Part shown: positions 35,738-45,093 of the stretch, piece by piece
Position numbering within the stretch: position 1 is the first letter of the stretch
How the letters are laid out: every line of letters begins with the position of its first letter
DNA from: Paraburkholderia sp. ZP32-5
Lineage (GTDB): Bacteria; Pseudomonadota; Gammaproteobacteria; Burkholderiales; Burkholderiaceae
DNA length: 64,000 bases
Reading direction: 5' to 3'
Assembly: GCF_021390495.1 (NCBI RefSeq)
Contig: NZ_JAJEJP010000002.1
Coordinates: 310,001-374,000, forward strand
Position numbers and translations under genes: made by a program
The notes under the pieces: model-generated
The model's database searches: none
Told to the model about the DNA's origin: nothing
What the model saw: the letters and a program-made list of their open reading frames with translations, nothing else

Positions 35738-35765
35738 GACGGACGAACTTTGAGATTCGTCCGTC
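35738..35765 (+). promoter_or_regulatory. Hairpin between the two flp genes
   Basis: GACGGACGAA (35738-35747) and TTCGTCCGTC (35756-35765) form a perfect 10-bp stem with an 8-base loop, and no T tract. It probably protects the upstream flp mRNA or attenuates downstream transcription. Confidence 0.65.
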
Positions 35766-35794
35766 ACTTCCCATTGCCTCGAAAGGAGCCTGTG

Positions 35795-35965
35795 ATGCAA
35801 AACGTTATTGCCAACGCAGCACGTTTCGTTCGCGACGAAGACGGCGTTACCGCCATCGAATACGGTCTGATTGCCGCGCTGATCGCGCTTGCGATCATCG
35901 GTGCCGTCACCACGCTCGGGACGAACCTGAGCACGCTGTTTAGCAGTATTGCTACGTCGATCTGA
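35795..35965 (+). CDS. flp: Flp type IVb prepilin (copy 2)
   Basis: This 56-aa prepilin is closely similar to copy 1, with identical RDEDGVTAIEYGLIAALIAL and differences mainly at the C-terminus (SSIATSI against TSLSTEV). The same cleavage site and E5 are present. GAAAGGAG lies just upstream. Two adjacent flp genes could give a mixed or alternative pilus. Confidence 0.93.
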   Translation: MQNVIANAARFVRDEDGVTAIEYGLIAALIALAIIGAVTTLGTNLSTLFSSIATSI

Positions 35966-35994
35966 ACCGTTCGACCTTACGCAACGAGGCCATC

Positions 35995-36537
35995 ATGACG
36001 CTGCCACCTCTGCCGCCACATCCTGTACCGCTGTGCGTGATCGTGCTGGTGATCGTGACGGCCAGCACGGATATCACGGCGCGGCGCATTCCCAATCGCG
36101 TGATCGCGCTTGGGCTTGCCGCCGCGCTTGCCGTGCAAATCTGGCTTCTCGGGCCGCTCGCCGGCTCGCTCGAGTGGCTCGCGGGTGCCGCGTGCGGCTT
36201 CGCGTTGCTACTGCCTTTCTATCTGCTGCGCGGCATGGCCGCCGGCGACGTCAAGCTGCTGACGATGGTCGGCGCATGGGTCGGCGTGACGATGACCTGG
36301 CATATCGCGCTCGCCACGTTTCTGATCGGCGGCGTGTGGTCGATCGGGCTCGTGATCTGTCGCGGCAGCATCGGCAGATTGCTCGCCAATCTGCGGCAAC
36401 TGATGCACGGCTGGCTCGCGGCACCGTTGCGCCAGCCGGACCTGATCGATGCGCATGCGTCATCGGTCGGAACCATTCCATACGGCGTCGCGATCGCGGC
36501 CGGAACCCTCGGGACGCTGTTCGCCACCGCCATGTAG
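35995..36537 (+). CDS. cpaA: CpaA/TadV prepilin peptidase
   Basis: This 180-aa aspartic membrane peptidase of family A24 carries one catalytic Asp in ASTDITARRIPNRV (about residue 24) and the second in AAGDVKLLTM (about residue 84). It cleaves Flp and TadE-type prepilins at the cytoplasmic face. It lacks the methylase domain of PilD, as usual for CpaA. It is 29 bp after flp copy 2. Confidence 0.92.
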   Translation: MTLPPLPPHPVPLCVIVLVIVTASTDITARRIPNRVIALGLAAALAVQIWLLGPLAGSLEWLAGAACGFALLLPFYLLRGMAAGDVKLLTMVGAWVGVTMTWHIALATFLIGGVWSIGLVICRGSIGRLLANLRQLMHGWLAAPLRQPDLIDAHASSVGTIPYGVAIAAGTLGTLFATAM

Positions 36538-36578
36538 AGGCGGATGAACGCTTCCCTGAACCATGCAGGAGTGTTGCC

Positions 36579-37412
36579 ATGAAAAACAGTCGCGCTTTCG
36601 TCATGCTGTCGATCGCCGTGCTGGCCGGCCTCGCGGCCGTGAGCTTCGCGTCGCGATGGCTGCTGCAGACGTCGTCGAGCGCGGTGACGGCGGTGGCGGT
36701 CGCCTCGGGCGACATCAGCCTCGGCCAGCCGCTCAATCAGAACCTGATCCGCATGGTCAACTGGCCGACTTCGAGTGTGCCGCCCGGCGCATTCGCCGAC
36801 GGCAAGGCACTCGACGGCCGCGTCGTGCTGACGAGTCTCGCGCCCGGCGAGCCGGTGCTCGAATCGAAGCTCGCACCGCAAGGCACCAAGGGCGGCCTGT
36901 CCGCGGTGATCGGCGAAGGCCATCGCGCGATCACGGTGCGCGTGAACGACGTGGTTGGCGTCGCGGGCTTCGCGCTGCCGGGTAACTACGTCGACGTGAT
37001 CGTGAATACCCAGCAGGCGAACAAGGCCGATTCGCCGCAAAGCATTTCGAAGATCGTGCTCGAAAAGATTCTTGTGCTGGCGGTCGCGCAACAGGTGAGC
37101 CGCGACGACACCGCGCCGAAAGTGGTCAACGCGGTGACGCTCGAAGTGACGCCCGACCAGGCCGAAAAACTCGACCTCGCGCGCAGCGTCGGCACGTTGT
37201 CGCTGGTGTTGCGCAACCAGATCGACAAGCAGACACCGAGCACCGGCGGCGCGACCAAGCTGACCTTGCTCGACGTGCCGGTGCCGGCATCGGTGCCGGC
37301 GGCGCCCGAACCGGTGCATCCGGTGCGCACGCACTACGCCGCGAAGCCCGCGCCGAAACGCGATTGCGTCGGCGTGCTGTCGGGGGTGACGGGCAGCGTC
37401 GAATGTTTCTAG
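36579..37412 (+). CDS. cpaB: CpaB/RcpC Tad pilus assembly protein
   Basis: This 277-aa periplasmic protein is anchored by one N-terminal helix. A SAF-type domain follows (AVASGDISLGQPLNQNLIRM) and then the CpaB core (GHRAITVRVNDVVGVAGFALPGNYVDVIV). It supports the secretin channel. The ATG at 36579 follows CAGGAG; the upstream open frame overlaps cpaA and is discarded. Confidence 0.93.
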   Translation: MKNSRAFVMLSIAVLAGLAAVSFASRWLLQTSSSAVTAVAVASGDISLGQPLNQNLIRMVNWPTSSVPPGAFADGKALDGRVVLTSLAPGEPVLESKLAPQGTKGGLSAVIGEGHRAITVRVNDVVGVAGFALPGNYVDVIVNTQQANKADSPQSISKIVLEKILVLAVAQQVSRDDTAPKVVNAVTLEVTPDQAEKLDLARSVGTLSLVLRNQIDKQTPSTGGATKLTLLDVPVPASVPAAPEPVHPVRTHYAAKPAPKRDCVGVLSGVTGSVECF

Positions 37413-37514
37413 CGCGGTCGCGGCGCGCCGGTTGGCAGCAGGCGCCGTGGTCGGAATAACAAAGGCAGCAAAAAACGTCTCGGTTAATACGCATCGAGCG
37501 ACGGGGGCAGGAAC

Positions 37515-39563
37515 ATGAAAACAGAACAGGGGTTCTCATCCGGCGGCGGCACGCGTTGTCGCGCGCTCGGCAACACGGTGCTCGCCGCGGCGCTGTGCGC
37601 CGCGCTGGCGAGCGCGCAGAACTGCGCGGCGCAGACCATGGCCGCTGCCCCGATGCCGCAAGGCTGGGGCACGCAGAGCGCACCGCTGCCGATCGGCCGC
37701 GGCGCGGTGCCGATGCTGGTCAGCAACACGCCGATGCCGACCGGCGCGTCGAGCGGCAGAACGGTCGCACCCGCGCAACTGACCGGGCCGAACTGTACCG
37801 GCGAGATCCGCGACGAATCGAGCGTATCGGTGCCGGTCGGCAAGTCGCTGCTGGTGCCGCTGCTCGAACCGGCGCGCAATCGCACGCTCGGCAATCCGTC
37901 GGTCGCCGAGGCGGCGCTGGTATCGCAGCGCACGCTGTACCTGGTCGGCATGTCGGTGGGCACCACCAACATGATCGTGCAGGGGCGCAGCGGCGCGTGC
38001 CAGATGATCAACGTGAGCGTGACCGTCGACGGCGACGGCCTGCAACGCTCGCTGCAGCAACTGCTGCCGAACGAGCGCGGCATTCGCGTATCGAGCGCGG
38101 CCGGCAACCTCGTGCTCGCGGGCCGCGTGTCGAGTGCGCAGGCCGCCGCGCAGGCGATCGGCATCGCAAGCGCCTATGCGGGCTCGCAGCCGACCCAGCA
38201 ACAGCAGGCCAGCACCGCGAGCTTCGGTAACGGCGGCTCGATCTCGCAGCAGAGCACGAGCGTCAGCAAGGGCGCCGAAGTGATCAACATGATGACCGTC
38301 GACTCGCCGCAGCAGGTGATGCTCGAAGTGAAGGTCGCCGAAGTATCGAAGACGCTGCTGAACCAGCTCGGCTCGGCGGTCAACATTCAGGGCGGCTTCG
38401 GTTCGTGGACCGGTGCGCTGGTCAGCAGCCTGCTCGCCGGCGTCGGCAACGGCATCGTCGCGAGCAAGGCGAACAACAGGCCGTTCAATCTCGCGCTCGA
38501 CGCGCAGAAGAGCGACAGCCTCGGCAAGATTCTCGCCGAGCCGAACCTCGTCACGCTGAGCGGTCAGGAAGCGTCGTTTCTCGCGGGCGGCAAGGTGTTC
38601 ATTCCGGTGCCGCAAAGCAACGGCACCGGCGGCTCGACGATCACGCTGCAGGAAGAAGAGTTTGGCGTGGGGCTCAAATTCACGCCGACCGTGCTCGCGG
38701 GTAGCCGTATCAATCTGAAGGTCGCGCCGGAAGTGTCGGAGCTGTCGCCGACCGGCGTCACCGTATCGGCGACCAACATCAACGGCGCGGCGATCCTGCC
38801 GCTGATCACGACACGCCGCGCGTCGACCACGGTGCAGATGAACGACGGTGAGAGCTTCGCGATCGGCGGGCTGATCCAGAACAACATCACCGGTGCGCTG
38901 AAGGCGCTGCCCGGTATCGGCGAAGTGCCGGTGCTCGGCGCGCTGTTTCGCAGCACGTCGTTTCAGCAGGATCGCACCGAGCTGATCTTCATCATCACCG
39001 TGCATCTGGTGAAGCCGTTGCCGGCTGGCGACTATCCGTTGCCGACCGACAGCTTCGCGCAGACCTCGGAAGCGGCGGTCTACGCGACCGGCAACATGGA
39101 AGGCCGCCGGCCTGTCGCGCAGCCGGCAGCGGGTGCCGCGAACCCGAATGCGCCGCAGAGCCAGCCGCAGATGCAACCGGCGCCCGCACCGGCTCCGGCG
39201 CCTGCGCCCGCACCGGCGGAAGGCACCAACGCCCCGGCCGCGCTGCTGCCGCGCGATACCCAGGTGGACCGGCCCGCGCCGTCGGCGGCGCAGCCGTCGG
39301 CCGAGCCGATCGTATCGGCCGTGCCGCAGGCGGGCGGCGAGATCGTCGCAACTATGCCGGGCAACGCGGCCAGCCCTGCAACCAGTGCACCGCCAAAAGC
39401 AGCACCTGCCGCGGTATCGGCCGCAATGACCAGCACGACATCCGGCACGGCACCCAGCGCCGCCGCCGATGCCGCGCCGGGCACCGCGAGCGGCGGCGAG
39501 CCCGCGCTCGCCAAAGCCGATGCGACAGGCCAGCACAATCCGGCCGCTCAGTCCAACCAGTAA
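37515..39563 (+). CDS. cpaC: CpaC/RcpA outer-membrane secretin
   Basis: This 682-aa protein has a signal sequence, an N-terminal secretin domain (GKSLLVPLLEPAR, VGTTNMIVQG), a BON-like segment and the conserved secretin core at about residues 255-505 (VMLEVKVAEVSKT, QEEEFGVGLKFTP, GIGEVPVLGALFRS). It forms the outer-membrane pore of the Tad pilus. Residues about 528-682 are an Ala/Pro/Gln-rich tail with an alternating Ala-Pro run, not typical of CpaC, and are presumably disordered. Confidence 0.93.
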   Translation: MKTEQGFSSGGGTRCRALGNTVLAAALCAALASAQNCAAQTMAAAPMPQGWGTQSAPLPIGRGAVPMLVSNTPMPTGASSGRTVAPAQLTGPNCTGEIRDESSVSVPVGKSLLVPLLEPARNRTLGNPSVAEAALVSQRTLYLVGMSVGTTNMIVQGRSGACQMINVSVTVDGDGLQRSLQQLLPNERGIRVSSAAGNLVLAGRVSSAQAAAQAIGIASAYAGSQPTQQQQASTASFGNGGSISQQSTSVSKGAEVINMMTVDSPQQVMLEVKVAEVSKTLLNQLGSAVNIQGGFGSWTGALVSSLLAGVGNGIVASKANNRPFNLALDAQKSDSLGKILAEPNLVTLSGQEASFLAGGKVFIPVPQSNGTGGSTITLQEEEFGVGLKFTPTVLAGSRINLKVAPEVSELSPTGVTVSATNINGAAILPLITTRRASTTVQMNDGESFAIGGLIQNNITGALKALPGIGEVPVLGALFRSTSFQQDRTELIFIITVHLVKPLPAGDYPLPTDSFAQTSEAAVYATGNMEGRRPVAQPAAGAANPNAPQSQPQMQPAPAPAPAPAPAPAEGTNAPAALLPRDTQVDRPAPSAAQPSAEPIVSAVPQAGGEIVATMPGNAASPATSAPPKAAPAAVSAAMTSTTSGTAPSAAADAAPGTASGGEPALAKADATGQHNPAAQSNQ

Positions 39564-39584
39564 CGCGCCGCGAAGGGGACTCTC

Positions 39585-39893
39585 ATGAAACTCGAACAAC
39601 TTGTGAAGACGCGCCGCGCGGCGTTGTTGCTGTCGCTGTGCGCCATGGCCGGCGGCTCGTTGAGCGGCTGCATGTCCAGCTCGCCGATCTGGGACGCGCA
39701 TGTCGGCGACGCCGTGCGCACCGTGTCGCAGATGCAGATCATCGATCCGCATGCCGGCGAGCACACGCCGTCGACGCCGGGCATCGACGGCAAGGCCGCG
39801 GTATCCGCGCAGCAGCAGTACGACAGATCGTTCCAGGCGCCCGTCACGTCGTCCAATCCGTTCGTGATCGGCATCGGCGCGGGCAGTCAGTGA
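39585..39893 (+). CDS. Tad-locus lipoprotein
   Basis: This 102-aa protein has a lipoprotein signal with lipobox LSGC at about residue 29, then a short polar domain (SPIWDAHVGDAVRTVSQMQI). Its place between the secretin and CpaE genes matches CpaD/RcpB-type lipoproteins that help the secretin, but it is too short for me to assign it firmly. It starts 21 bp after cpaC with AAGGGGA. Confidence 0.8.
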   Translation: MKLEQLVKTRRAALLLSLCAMAGGSLSGCMSSSPIWDAHVGDAVRTVSQMQIIDPHAGEHTPSTPGIDGKAAVSAQQQYDRSFQAPVTSSNPFVIGIGAGSQ

Positions 39894-39971
39894 TGCGCGC
39901 GGTGGCAAGCATGCAGCAGCGGCGGGCGGCAACGTCCGCCGGTTAACCTCGATAGCTCGGCTGAGAACATC

Positions 39972-41192
39972 ATGATCAACATCCTGGCTCTCTCTGAAGA
40001 CAGCGCGCGGCTCGCGCAGATCGTGCATCTGATCGGCGAATGCGGCGACGACCGGACCACGCGGGTCACGCGCGCGAGCGGCACGCCGTCGCTGCTCGGC
40101 GAGCGCGGCGACAGCCTCGATGCATTCGACGTGCTGATCGTCGATGCGCTGTCGCTGCAGGACGCGCAGCTCGCGGTGGTCGAACGTCTGCATCGCGAGC
40201 ATGGCCGCCTGACCTGTCTTCTGCTGATTCCCGATGCGTCGCCCGAAACGCTGATCGCCGCGATGCGCGCGGGCTTTCGCGACGTATTGAACTGGCCGCT
40301 CGACGCGCGCCAGTTCGGCGACGCGCTGCAGCGCGCGCAATCGCAAAGCGCGCAAGGCAGCGCGCGCGAGACGCGGTTCCTGTCGTTCATCTCGTGCAAG
40401 GGCGGCGCGGGCACCAGCTTCATCGCCGCGAACGTCGCGCATGCGATCGCGCATCTGCCGCAGAAAAAGCGCGTGCTGCTGATCGACCTGAACCAGCAGT
40501 TCGCCGATGCCGCTTTCCTGGTCTCCGACGAAACGCCGCCGTCCACGCTGCCGCAAATCTGCGCGCAGATCGAACGCATGGATACCGCGTTCTTCGACAC
40601 GAGCCTGATGCACGTGAGCGACACGTTCCATATCCTCGCCGGCGCCGGCGACCCGGTGAAGGCCGGCGAGATCAAGGAAGACCGGCTCGAATGGATTCTC
40701 GGCGTCGCGTCGCCGCAATACGACTTCGTGCTGTTCGACCTCGGCCTGACCTTGAACCGCCTGTCGATGATCGCGCTCGACCGCAGCGATCAGATTCATA
40801 TCGTGCTGCAGGCGAGCATGCCGCACGTGCGAGCCGGGCGGCGGCTGCAGGAAATCCTGTGCTCGCTCGGCTACGCGCAGGACCAGATGCGGCTGATCCT
40901 GAACCGCTACACGCGCCACGGCGAACGCGCGCGCGCGGCGCTCGAATCGGTGCTCGGCATGAGCGCGTATCAGGTGATTCCCGACGATGCCGACACGGTG
41001 ACCGATGCGATGAACCAGGGCCTGCCGGTTGCGAAGATCGCGCGCGGCAGCGGCGTCTCGCGCAGCCTGCAGACGCTGGCGGAAAACATCGGCGCGCGCA
41101 CGGCCAAACCGGGGCGTGGCCAGGCGAAGGGCGACTCGCTGTTCGGGCGGCTATTGGGCCGTCAGACGCCGCCGAAACTCGAACCACTGTAA
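39972..41192 (+). CDS. cpaE: CpaE/TadZ pilus localisation ATPase
   Basis: This 406-aa protein has a receiver-like N-terminal domain (residues about 1-125) and a MinD/ParA-like ATPase domain. The deviant Walker A is CKGGAGTSFIAAN (about 141-153). The conserved lysine of KGG is present, but the usual K after G is Ser-containing GTS, typical of TadZ. It positions the pilus machine. It is immediately followed by cpaF. Confidence 0.9.
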   Translation: MINILALSEDSARLAQIVHLIGECGDDRTTRVTRASGTPSLLGERGDSLDAFDVLIVDALSLQDAQLAVVERLHREHGRLTCLLLIPDASPETLIAAMRAGFRDVLNWPLDARQFGDALQRAQSQSAQGSARETRFLSFISCKGGAGTSFIAANVAHAIAHLPQKKRVLLIDLNQQFADAAFLVSDETPPSTLPQICAQIERMDTAFFDTSLMHVSDTFHILAGAGDPVKAGEIKEDRLEWILGVASPQYDFVLFDLGLTLNRLSMIALDRSDQIHIVLQASMPHVRAGRRLQEILCSLGYAQDQMRLILNRYTRHGERARAALESVLGMSAYQVIPDDADTVTDAMNQGLPVAKIARGSGVSRSLQTLAENIGARTAKPGRGQAKGDSLFGRLLGRQTPPKLEPL

Positions 41193-41222
41193 CGCCGCAC
41201 CTACCAGACAAGGGGAGCCGTC

Positions 41223-42584
41223 ATGTCGCTACGTGAACAGATTTCCGCGCAACGCGCGCAGCCGCTCGGCGAGCGCCAGGACCCGGCCGGTGCCGGCATG
41301 CTGCGCAGCGCGTATCAGAAGTTGAAGCGCGAGATTCATCAGGCGGTACTCGATCGCGTCGAGCTGGAGCGCCTTGCAAGGCTGCCGACCGATCAGGTCC
41401 GCCACGAGATCGGCGCATTGATCGGGCGCATTCTCGAAGACCAGAAAGCGCCGGCCAACGATATCGAACGCAAGCAGCTCGTGATCGACGTGTACGACGA
41501 GATGTTCGGCTTCGGCCCGCTCGAAGTGCTACTGCGCGACCCGAGCGTGTCCGACATTCTCGTCAATACGCACCGTCATACCTATGTGGAGCGGCGCGGC
41601 CGGCTCGAAGAGACCGACGTCACGTTCTACGACGACGCGCATCTGATGAAGGTGATCGAGAAGATCGTATCCGGCGTCGGCCGGCATATCGACGAATCGA
41701 GCCCGATGGTCGACGCGCGTTTGCCGGACGGCTCGCGCGTGAACGCGATCATCAAGCCGTGCGCGATCGACGGTCCGCTGCTGTCGATCCGCCGTTTCGC
41801 CGCGAATCCGCTGCAGGTCGCCGACATGATCGAACTGCAAAGCCTGACGCCGCCGATGGCCGAGGTGCTCGACGCACTCGCGCGCGCGAAGGTGAACATG
41901 CTGGTATCGGGCGGCACCGGCAGCGGCAAGACCACGCTGTTGAACCTGCTGTCGGGCTTTATTCCCGGCGACGAGCGCATCGTTACGATCGAAGACGCGG
42001 CCGAACTGCAACTGCGCCAGCAGCATGTGCTGCGGCTCGAAACGCGTTCTCCGAATATCGAAGGGCGCGGCGAGATCACGCAGCGCACGCTGGTGCGCAA
42101 CGCGCTGCGGATGCGCCCCGATCGCATCATCCTCGGCGAAGTGCGCGGCGCCGAAGCGCTCGACATGCTGAACGCGATGAACACCGGCCACGAAGGTTCG
42201 CTGTCGACGATCCACGCGAACACGCCGCGCGATGCACTGACTCGCCTCGAAAACATGATGACGTTGGGCGGTTTGCCGTTGCCGACCCGCACGATGCGGC
42301 AGCAGATCTCGTCGGCGATCTCGGTCATCGTGCAGGCCGCGCGTCTGACCGACGGCCGCCGCAAGATCATCAGCATTTCGGAGCTGACCGGCATGGAAGG
42401 CGACATGATCAATATGCAGGAGATCTTCGTGTTCCGCCGCTCCGGTGTCGATTCGAAGGGCAACGTGCGCGGACATTTCTGCGCGACCGGCGTGCGGCCG
42501 AAGTTCGCCGAGCGCTTGCAGGCATTCGGCGTCGCGCCGCCGGATCAGATCTACGATCCGGCCCGGCGCTTCGAAACGGCATGA
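41223..42584 (+). CDS. cpaF: CpaF/TadA secretion ATPase
   Basis: This 453-aa type II/IV secretion hexameric ATPase has Walker A GGTGSGKTT (about 230-238), an Asp box (TIEDAAELQL), Walker B MRPDRIILGEVRG and a His box (GHEGSLSTIHAN). It powers Flp pilus assembly and, in Tad systems, can also drive retraction. GGGGAG lies before the ATG at 41223. Confidence 0.95.
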   Translation: MSLREQISAQRAQPLGERQDPAGAGMLRSAYQKLKREIHQAVLDRVELERLARLPTDQVRHEIGALIGRILEDQKAPANDIERKQLVIDVYDEMFGFGPLEVLLRDPSVSDILVNTHRHTYVERRGRLEETDVTFYDDAHLMKVIEKIVSGVGRHIDESSPMVDARLPDGSRVNAIIKPCAIDGPLLSIRRFAANPLQVADMIELQSLTPPMAEVLDALARAKVNMLVSGGTGSGKTTLLNLLSGFIPGDERIVTIEDAAELQLRQQHVLRLETRSPNIEGRGEITQRTLVRNALRMRPDRIILGEVRGAEALDMLNAMNTGHEGSLSTIHANTPRDALTRLENMMTLGGLPLPTRTMRQQISSAISVIVQAARLTDGRRKIISISELTGMEGDMINMQEIFVFRRSGVDSKGNVRGHFCATGVRPKFAERLQAFGVAPPDQIYDPARRFETA

Positions 42585-42612
42585 CACGCATCCGGTGCTT
42601 CAGGAGACTTGC

Positions 42613-43590
42613 ATGAACCCGATCTTCTATGCGGCAATCATTCTGCTGTTCGTCGCGGTGGTGCTCGCGACCGGCACGGTGTACGAGTATTGGAACAGCC
42701 GCCACGGCCCGGTTGCGCGGCGCGTCGATTCGCGTATTCGCGCGGTGTCCGCGGGCGGCCAGGTCAGCAAGCAACGGCTGACGATTCTGAAGCAGCGCAT
42801 GCTGGCCGATTCGGCGCTGGTCACGCGGCTGCTGCTGCGCGTGCCGCGCGTGCATGCGCTCGATCTGTTTCTGCTGCAATCGGGGCTCACGTGGTCGGTG
42901 GGCCGGTTGATCGGCACCTGTCTGGCTTTCCCGCCGTTCGTGCTGATCCTGGGCACGAGCCTGTCGTTGCCGTGGTACGCGACGGTGGGCGCCGCCGCGC
43001 TGTCCGCGCTGCTGCCGATCGTCTACGTGCAGCGGCGGCGCAACCGGCGCATTCGTCAGCTCGAACGGCAACTGCCGGACGTCTGCGACATGCTCGCGCG
43101 CGCGTTGCGCTCCGGGCATGCGTTCACCGGCGCGATCGATATGGTCGGCACCGAGTTCGCCGAGCCGATGAGCGGCGAATTCCGCATCGTGTTCGACGAG
43201 ATCAACTACGGCGTGTCGATTGCCGAGGCGCTGACGAATCTCGCGACGCGCGTGCCGATTCGCGATCTGCGCTACTTCGTGATCGCGGTGGTGATCCAGC
43301 GCGAGACCGGCGGCAATCTCGCCGAAGTGCTCGACGGCATCACGACGCTGATCCGCGAGCGCTTCAAGCTGTTCGACAAGGTTCGCGTGCTTTGCGCGGA
43401 AGGAAAGATGTCCGCGTGGGTGCTGGGCTTGCTGCCGTTCGGTGTCGGCGGCGCGATGTTCACGATGAGCCCCGACTTCCTCGACATCCTGTGGCGCGAC
43501 CCCGGCGGCATCAAGATGTTGACGGTGGCGGGCAGCGCCATGCTGTTCGGCGTGCTGTGGATGCGCTTCATCGTGAAGATCCGGGTCTGA
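42613..43590 (+). CDS. tadB: TadB inner-membrane platform protein
   Basis: This 325-aa protein has N-terminal, central and C-terminal membrane helices and the T2SSF cytoplasmic domain (QLPDVCDMLARALRSGHAFT, RETGGNLAEVLDGI). It forms the platform on CpaF together with TadC. The ATG at 42613 follows AGGAGA. The longer in-frame extension overlaps cpaF and is discarded. Confidence 0.93.
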   Translation: MNPIFYAAIILLFVAVVLATGTVYEYWNSRHGPVARRVDSRIRAVSAGGQVSKQRLTILKQRMLADSALVTRLLLRVPRVHALDLFLLQSGLTWSVGRLIGTCLAFPPFVLILGTSLSLPWYATVGAAALSALLPIVYVQRRRNRRIRQLERQLPDVCDMLARALRSGHAFTGAIDMVGTEFAEPMSGEFRIVFDEINYGVSIAEALTNLATRVPIRDLRYFVIAVVIQRETGGNLAEVLDGITTLIRERFKLFDKVRVLCAEGKMSAWVLGLLPFGVGGAMFTMSPDFLDILWRDPGGIKMLTVAGSAMLFGVLWMRFIVKIRV

Positions 43591-43638
43591 GTACGCCACG
43601 CCGCGGCGAGTCGCCACACACGTCATCAAGGAGGGGCC

Positions 43639-44607
43639 ATGCAAACGCTGAATATCACGCAGATTCTGTTGCTCGTTGGCGTGTTTGCCATCGTCTTCGC
43701 CGCCGCTTTCGGCGCGATGCACCTGGCCACGCCGCGCGACATGAGCCGCCGCATCGAGCAGGCCGGCGGCACGGCTGCCGGCCCCGCGCCGGGCCAGGTG
43801 GTCGGCACGGACGAGACGCCGTGGTACGAAAAGCTCGTCGAGATTTCGCAGCCGATCTCGAAACTGTCGGTGCCGAAAGACGGCTGGGAGCAATCCGCGT
43901 TGCGCGTGCAACTGATGAACGCGGGATGGCGCTCGGCCAATGCCGGGCCGATCTATCTGGCCGCGAAGACCGCGCTCGCGTTGGGCTTGCCGCTGATCGC
44001 GATGGGCGTGATGTATAGCTCGTCGGTGGCGACTTCGCTGCTTGAACGCGCATTCGTGCTCGTTGGCCTCGCCGCGTTCGGCTACTACCTGCCGAACGTG
44101 GTGCTGTCGCGGCGGATTGCGTCGCGAAAGCGCGCTCTCACCGATGACTTTCCCGACGCGCTCGATCTGCTGACGGTGTGCGTCGAGGCCGGCCTCAGTC
44201 TCGATGCGTCGTTGATGAAAGTCGGCGAGGAAATCCGTGCGCGCAGCGCGGTGGTGGCGAGCGAACTCGAATTGATGCTGCTCGAAATGCGCTCCGGCTT
44301 CTCGAAAGAAAAGGCGCTGCGCAATTTCTCGCTGCGCACCGGCGTCGAAGACATCGACGCGTTCACCGCGATGCTGATCCAGGCCGAACGCTTCGGCACG
44401 AGTATCGGCGCTTCGCTGCGCGTGCTGTCCGATACGCTGCGCACGCGGCGCCGCATGCGCGCGGAGGAGAAGGCCGCGAAGATCGCGCTGAAGCTGCTGT
44501 TTCCGCTGATCTTCTGCATTTTCCCGGCGCTGCTGGTCGTGCTGATGGGGCCGGCGATGATTCATATCTACCGGGAGCTGTTGCCGAGCATGGCGGGCGG
44601 CGCGTAA
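43639..44607 (+). CDS. tadC: TadC inner-membrane platform protein
   Basis: This 322-aa paralogue of TadB also has the T2SSF domain (FPDALDLLTVCVEAGLSLDA, ERFGTSIGASLRVLSD) and four membrane helices. It partners with TadB. The AAGGAGG ribosome site precedes the start at 43639. Confidence 0.93.
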   Translation: MQTLNITQILLLVGVFAIVFAAAFGAMHLATPRDMSRRIEQAGGTAAGPAPGQVVGTDETPWYEKLVEISQPISKLSVPKDGWEQSALRVQLMNAGWRSANAGPIYLAAKTALALGLPLIAMGVMYSSSVATSLLERAFVLVGLAAFGYYLPNVVLSRRIASRKRALTDDFPDALDLLTVCVEAGLSLDASLMKVGEEIRARSAVVASELELMLLEMRSGFSKEKALRNFSLRTGVEDIDAFTAMLIQAERFGTSIGASLRVLSDTLRTRRRMRAEEKAAKIALKLLFPLIFCIFPALLVVLMGPAMIHIYRELLPSMAGGA

Positions 44608-44640
44608 GCGCGGGAAGCACCGGACGAGCGGAGAGAGCGG

Positions 44641-45093
44641 ATGAAACGAAACAGGGAGCGCGGCATGGCAACAGTGGAAGTGGCACTCGTGCTGCCGCTG
44701 CTGCTTGCGCTGATATTCGGCGTCGTGCAATTCGGCTGGCTGATCAACAACTATCTGGTGCTGACCAACACGGCCTCGCTCGCCGCGCATCTGCTCGCGT
44801 CGGAGCGCGGCTACTCGGCGCCGTACACCGACACGCAAAAGGTGATCACCGAGCAGACCCGGAATCTGAAGGGCGCGCTGACGATTTCGATCAGCGTGGG
44901 CGGCTCGTCGTGCACCAGCGACAGCGCGTGTGCGTCCGCGTTGGGTTCGACTACTCAGGCGCCGGCCACCGGCACGCAGGCACAGGTGCAACTCGGCTAT
45001 TCGTTCATGCCGCTGTTCGGTGGCTCGTTGTACAAGCTCAAAAGCATCATGCCAACCAGTTTGAGCGCCACCATGTCGGAGCTGGTGCAATGA
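44641..45093 (+). CDS. tadE: TadE-like minor pseudopilin
   Basis: This 150-aa protein has a basic leader ending RERG, then MATVEVALVLPLLLALIFGV, the TadE prepilin motif with Glu at mature position 5. It has one membrane helix and a periplasmic domain. It should be cleaved by CpaA and incorporated as a minor pilin. Its stop overlaps the next start (ATGA). Confidence 0.9.
   Translation: MKRNRERGMATVEVALVLPLLLALIFGVVQFGWLINNYLVLTNTASLAAHLLASERGYSAPYTDTQKVITEQTRNLKGALTISISVGGSSCTSDSACASALGSTTQAPATGTQAQVQLGYSFMPLFGGSLYKLKSIMPTSLSATMSELVQ

Noticed and set aside
37536..40919. 1127-aa open frame on minus across cpaC-cpaE
   Set aside because: It is antisense to well-recognised Tad genes, rich in Arg/His/Ala, and has no motif. 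GC-biased third positions keep such frames open.
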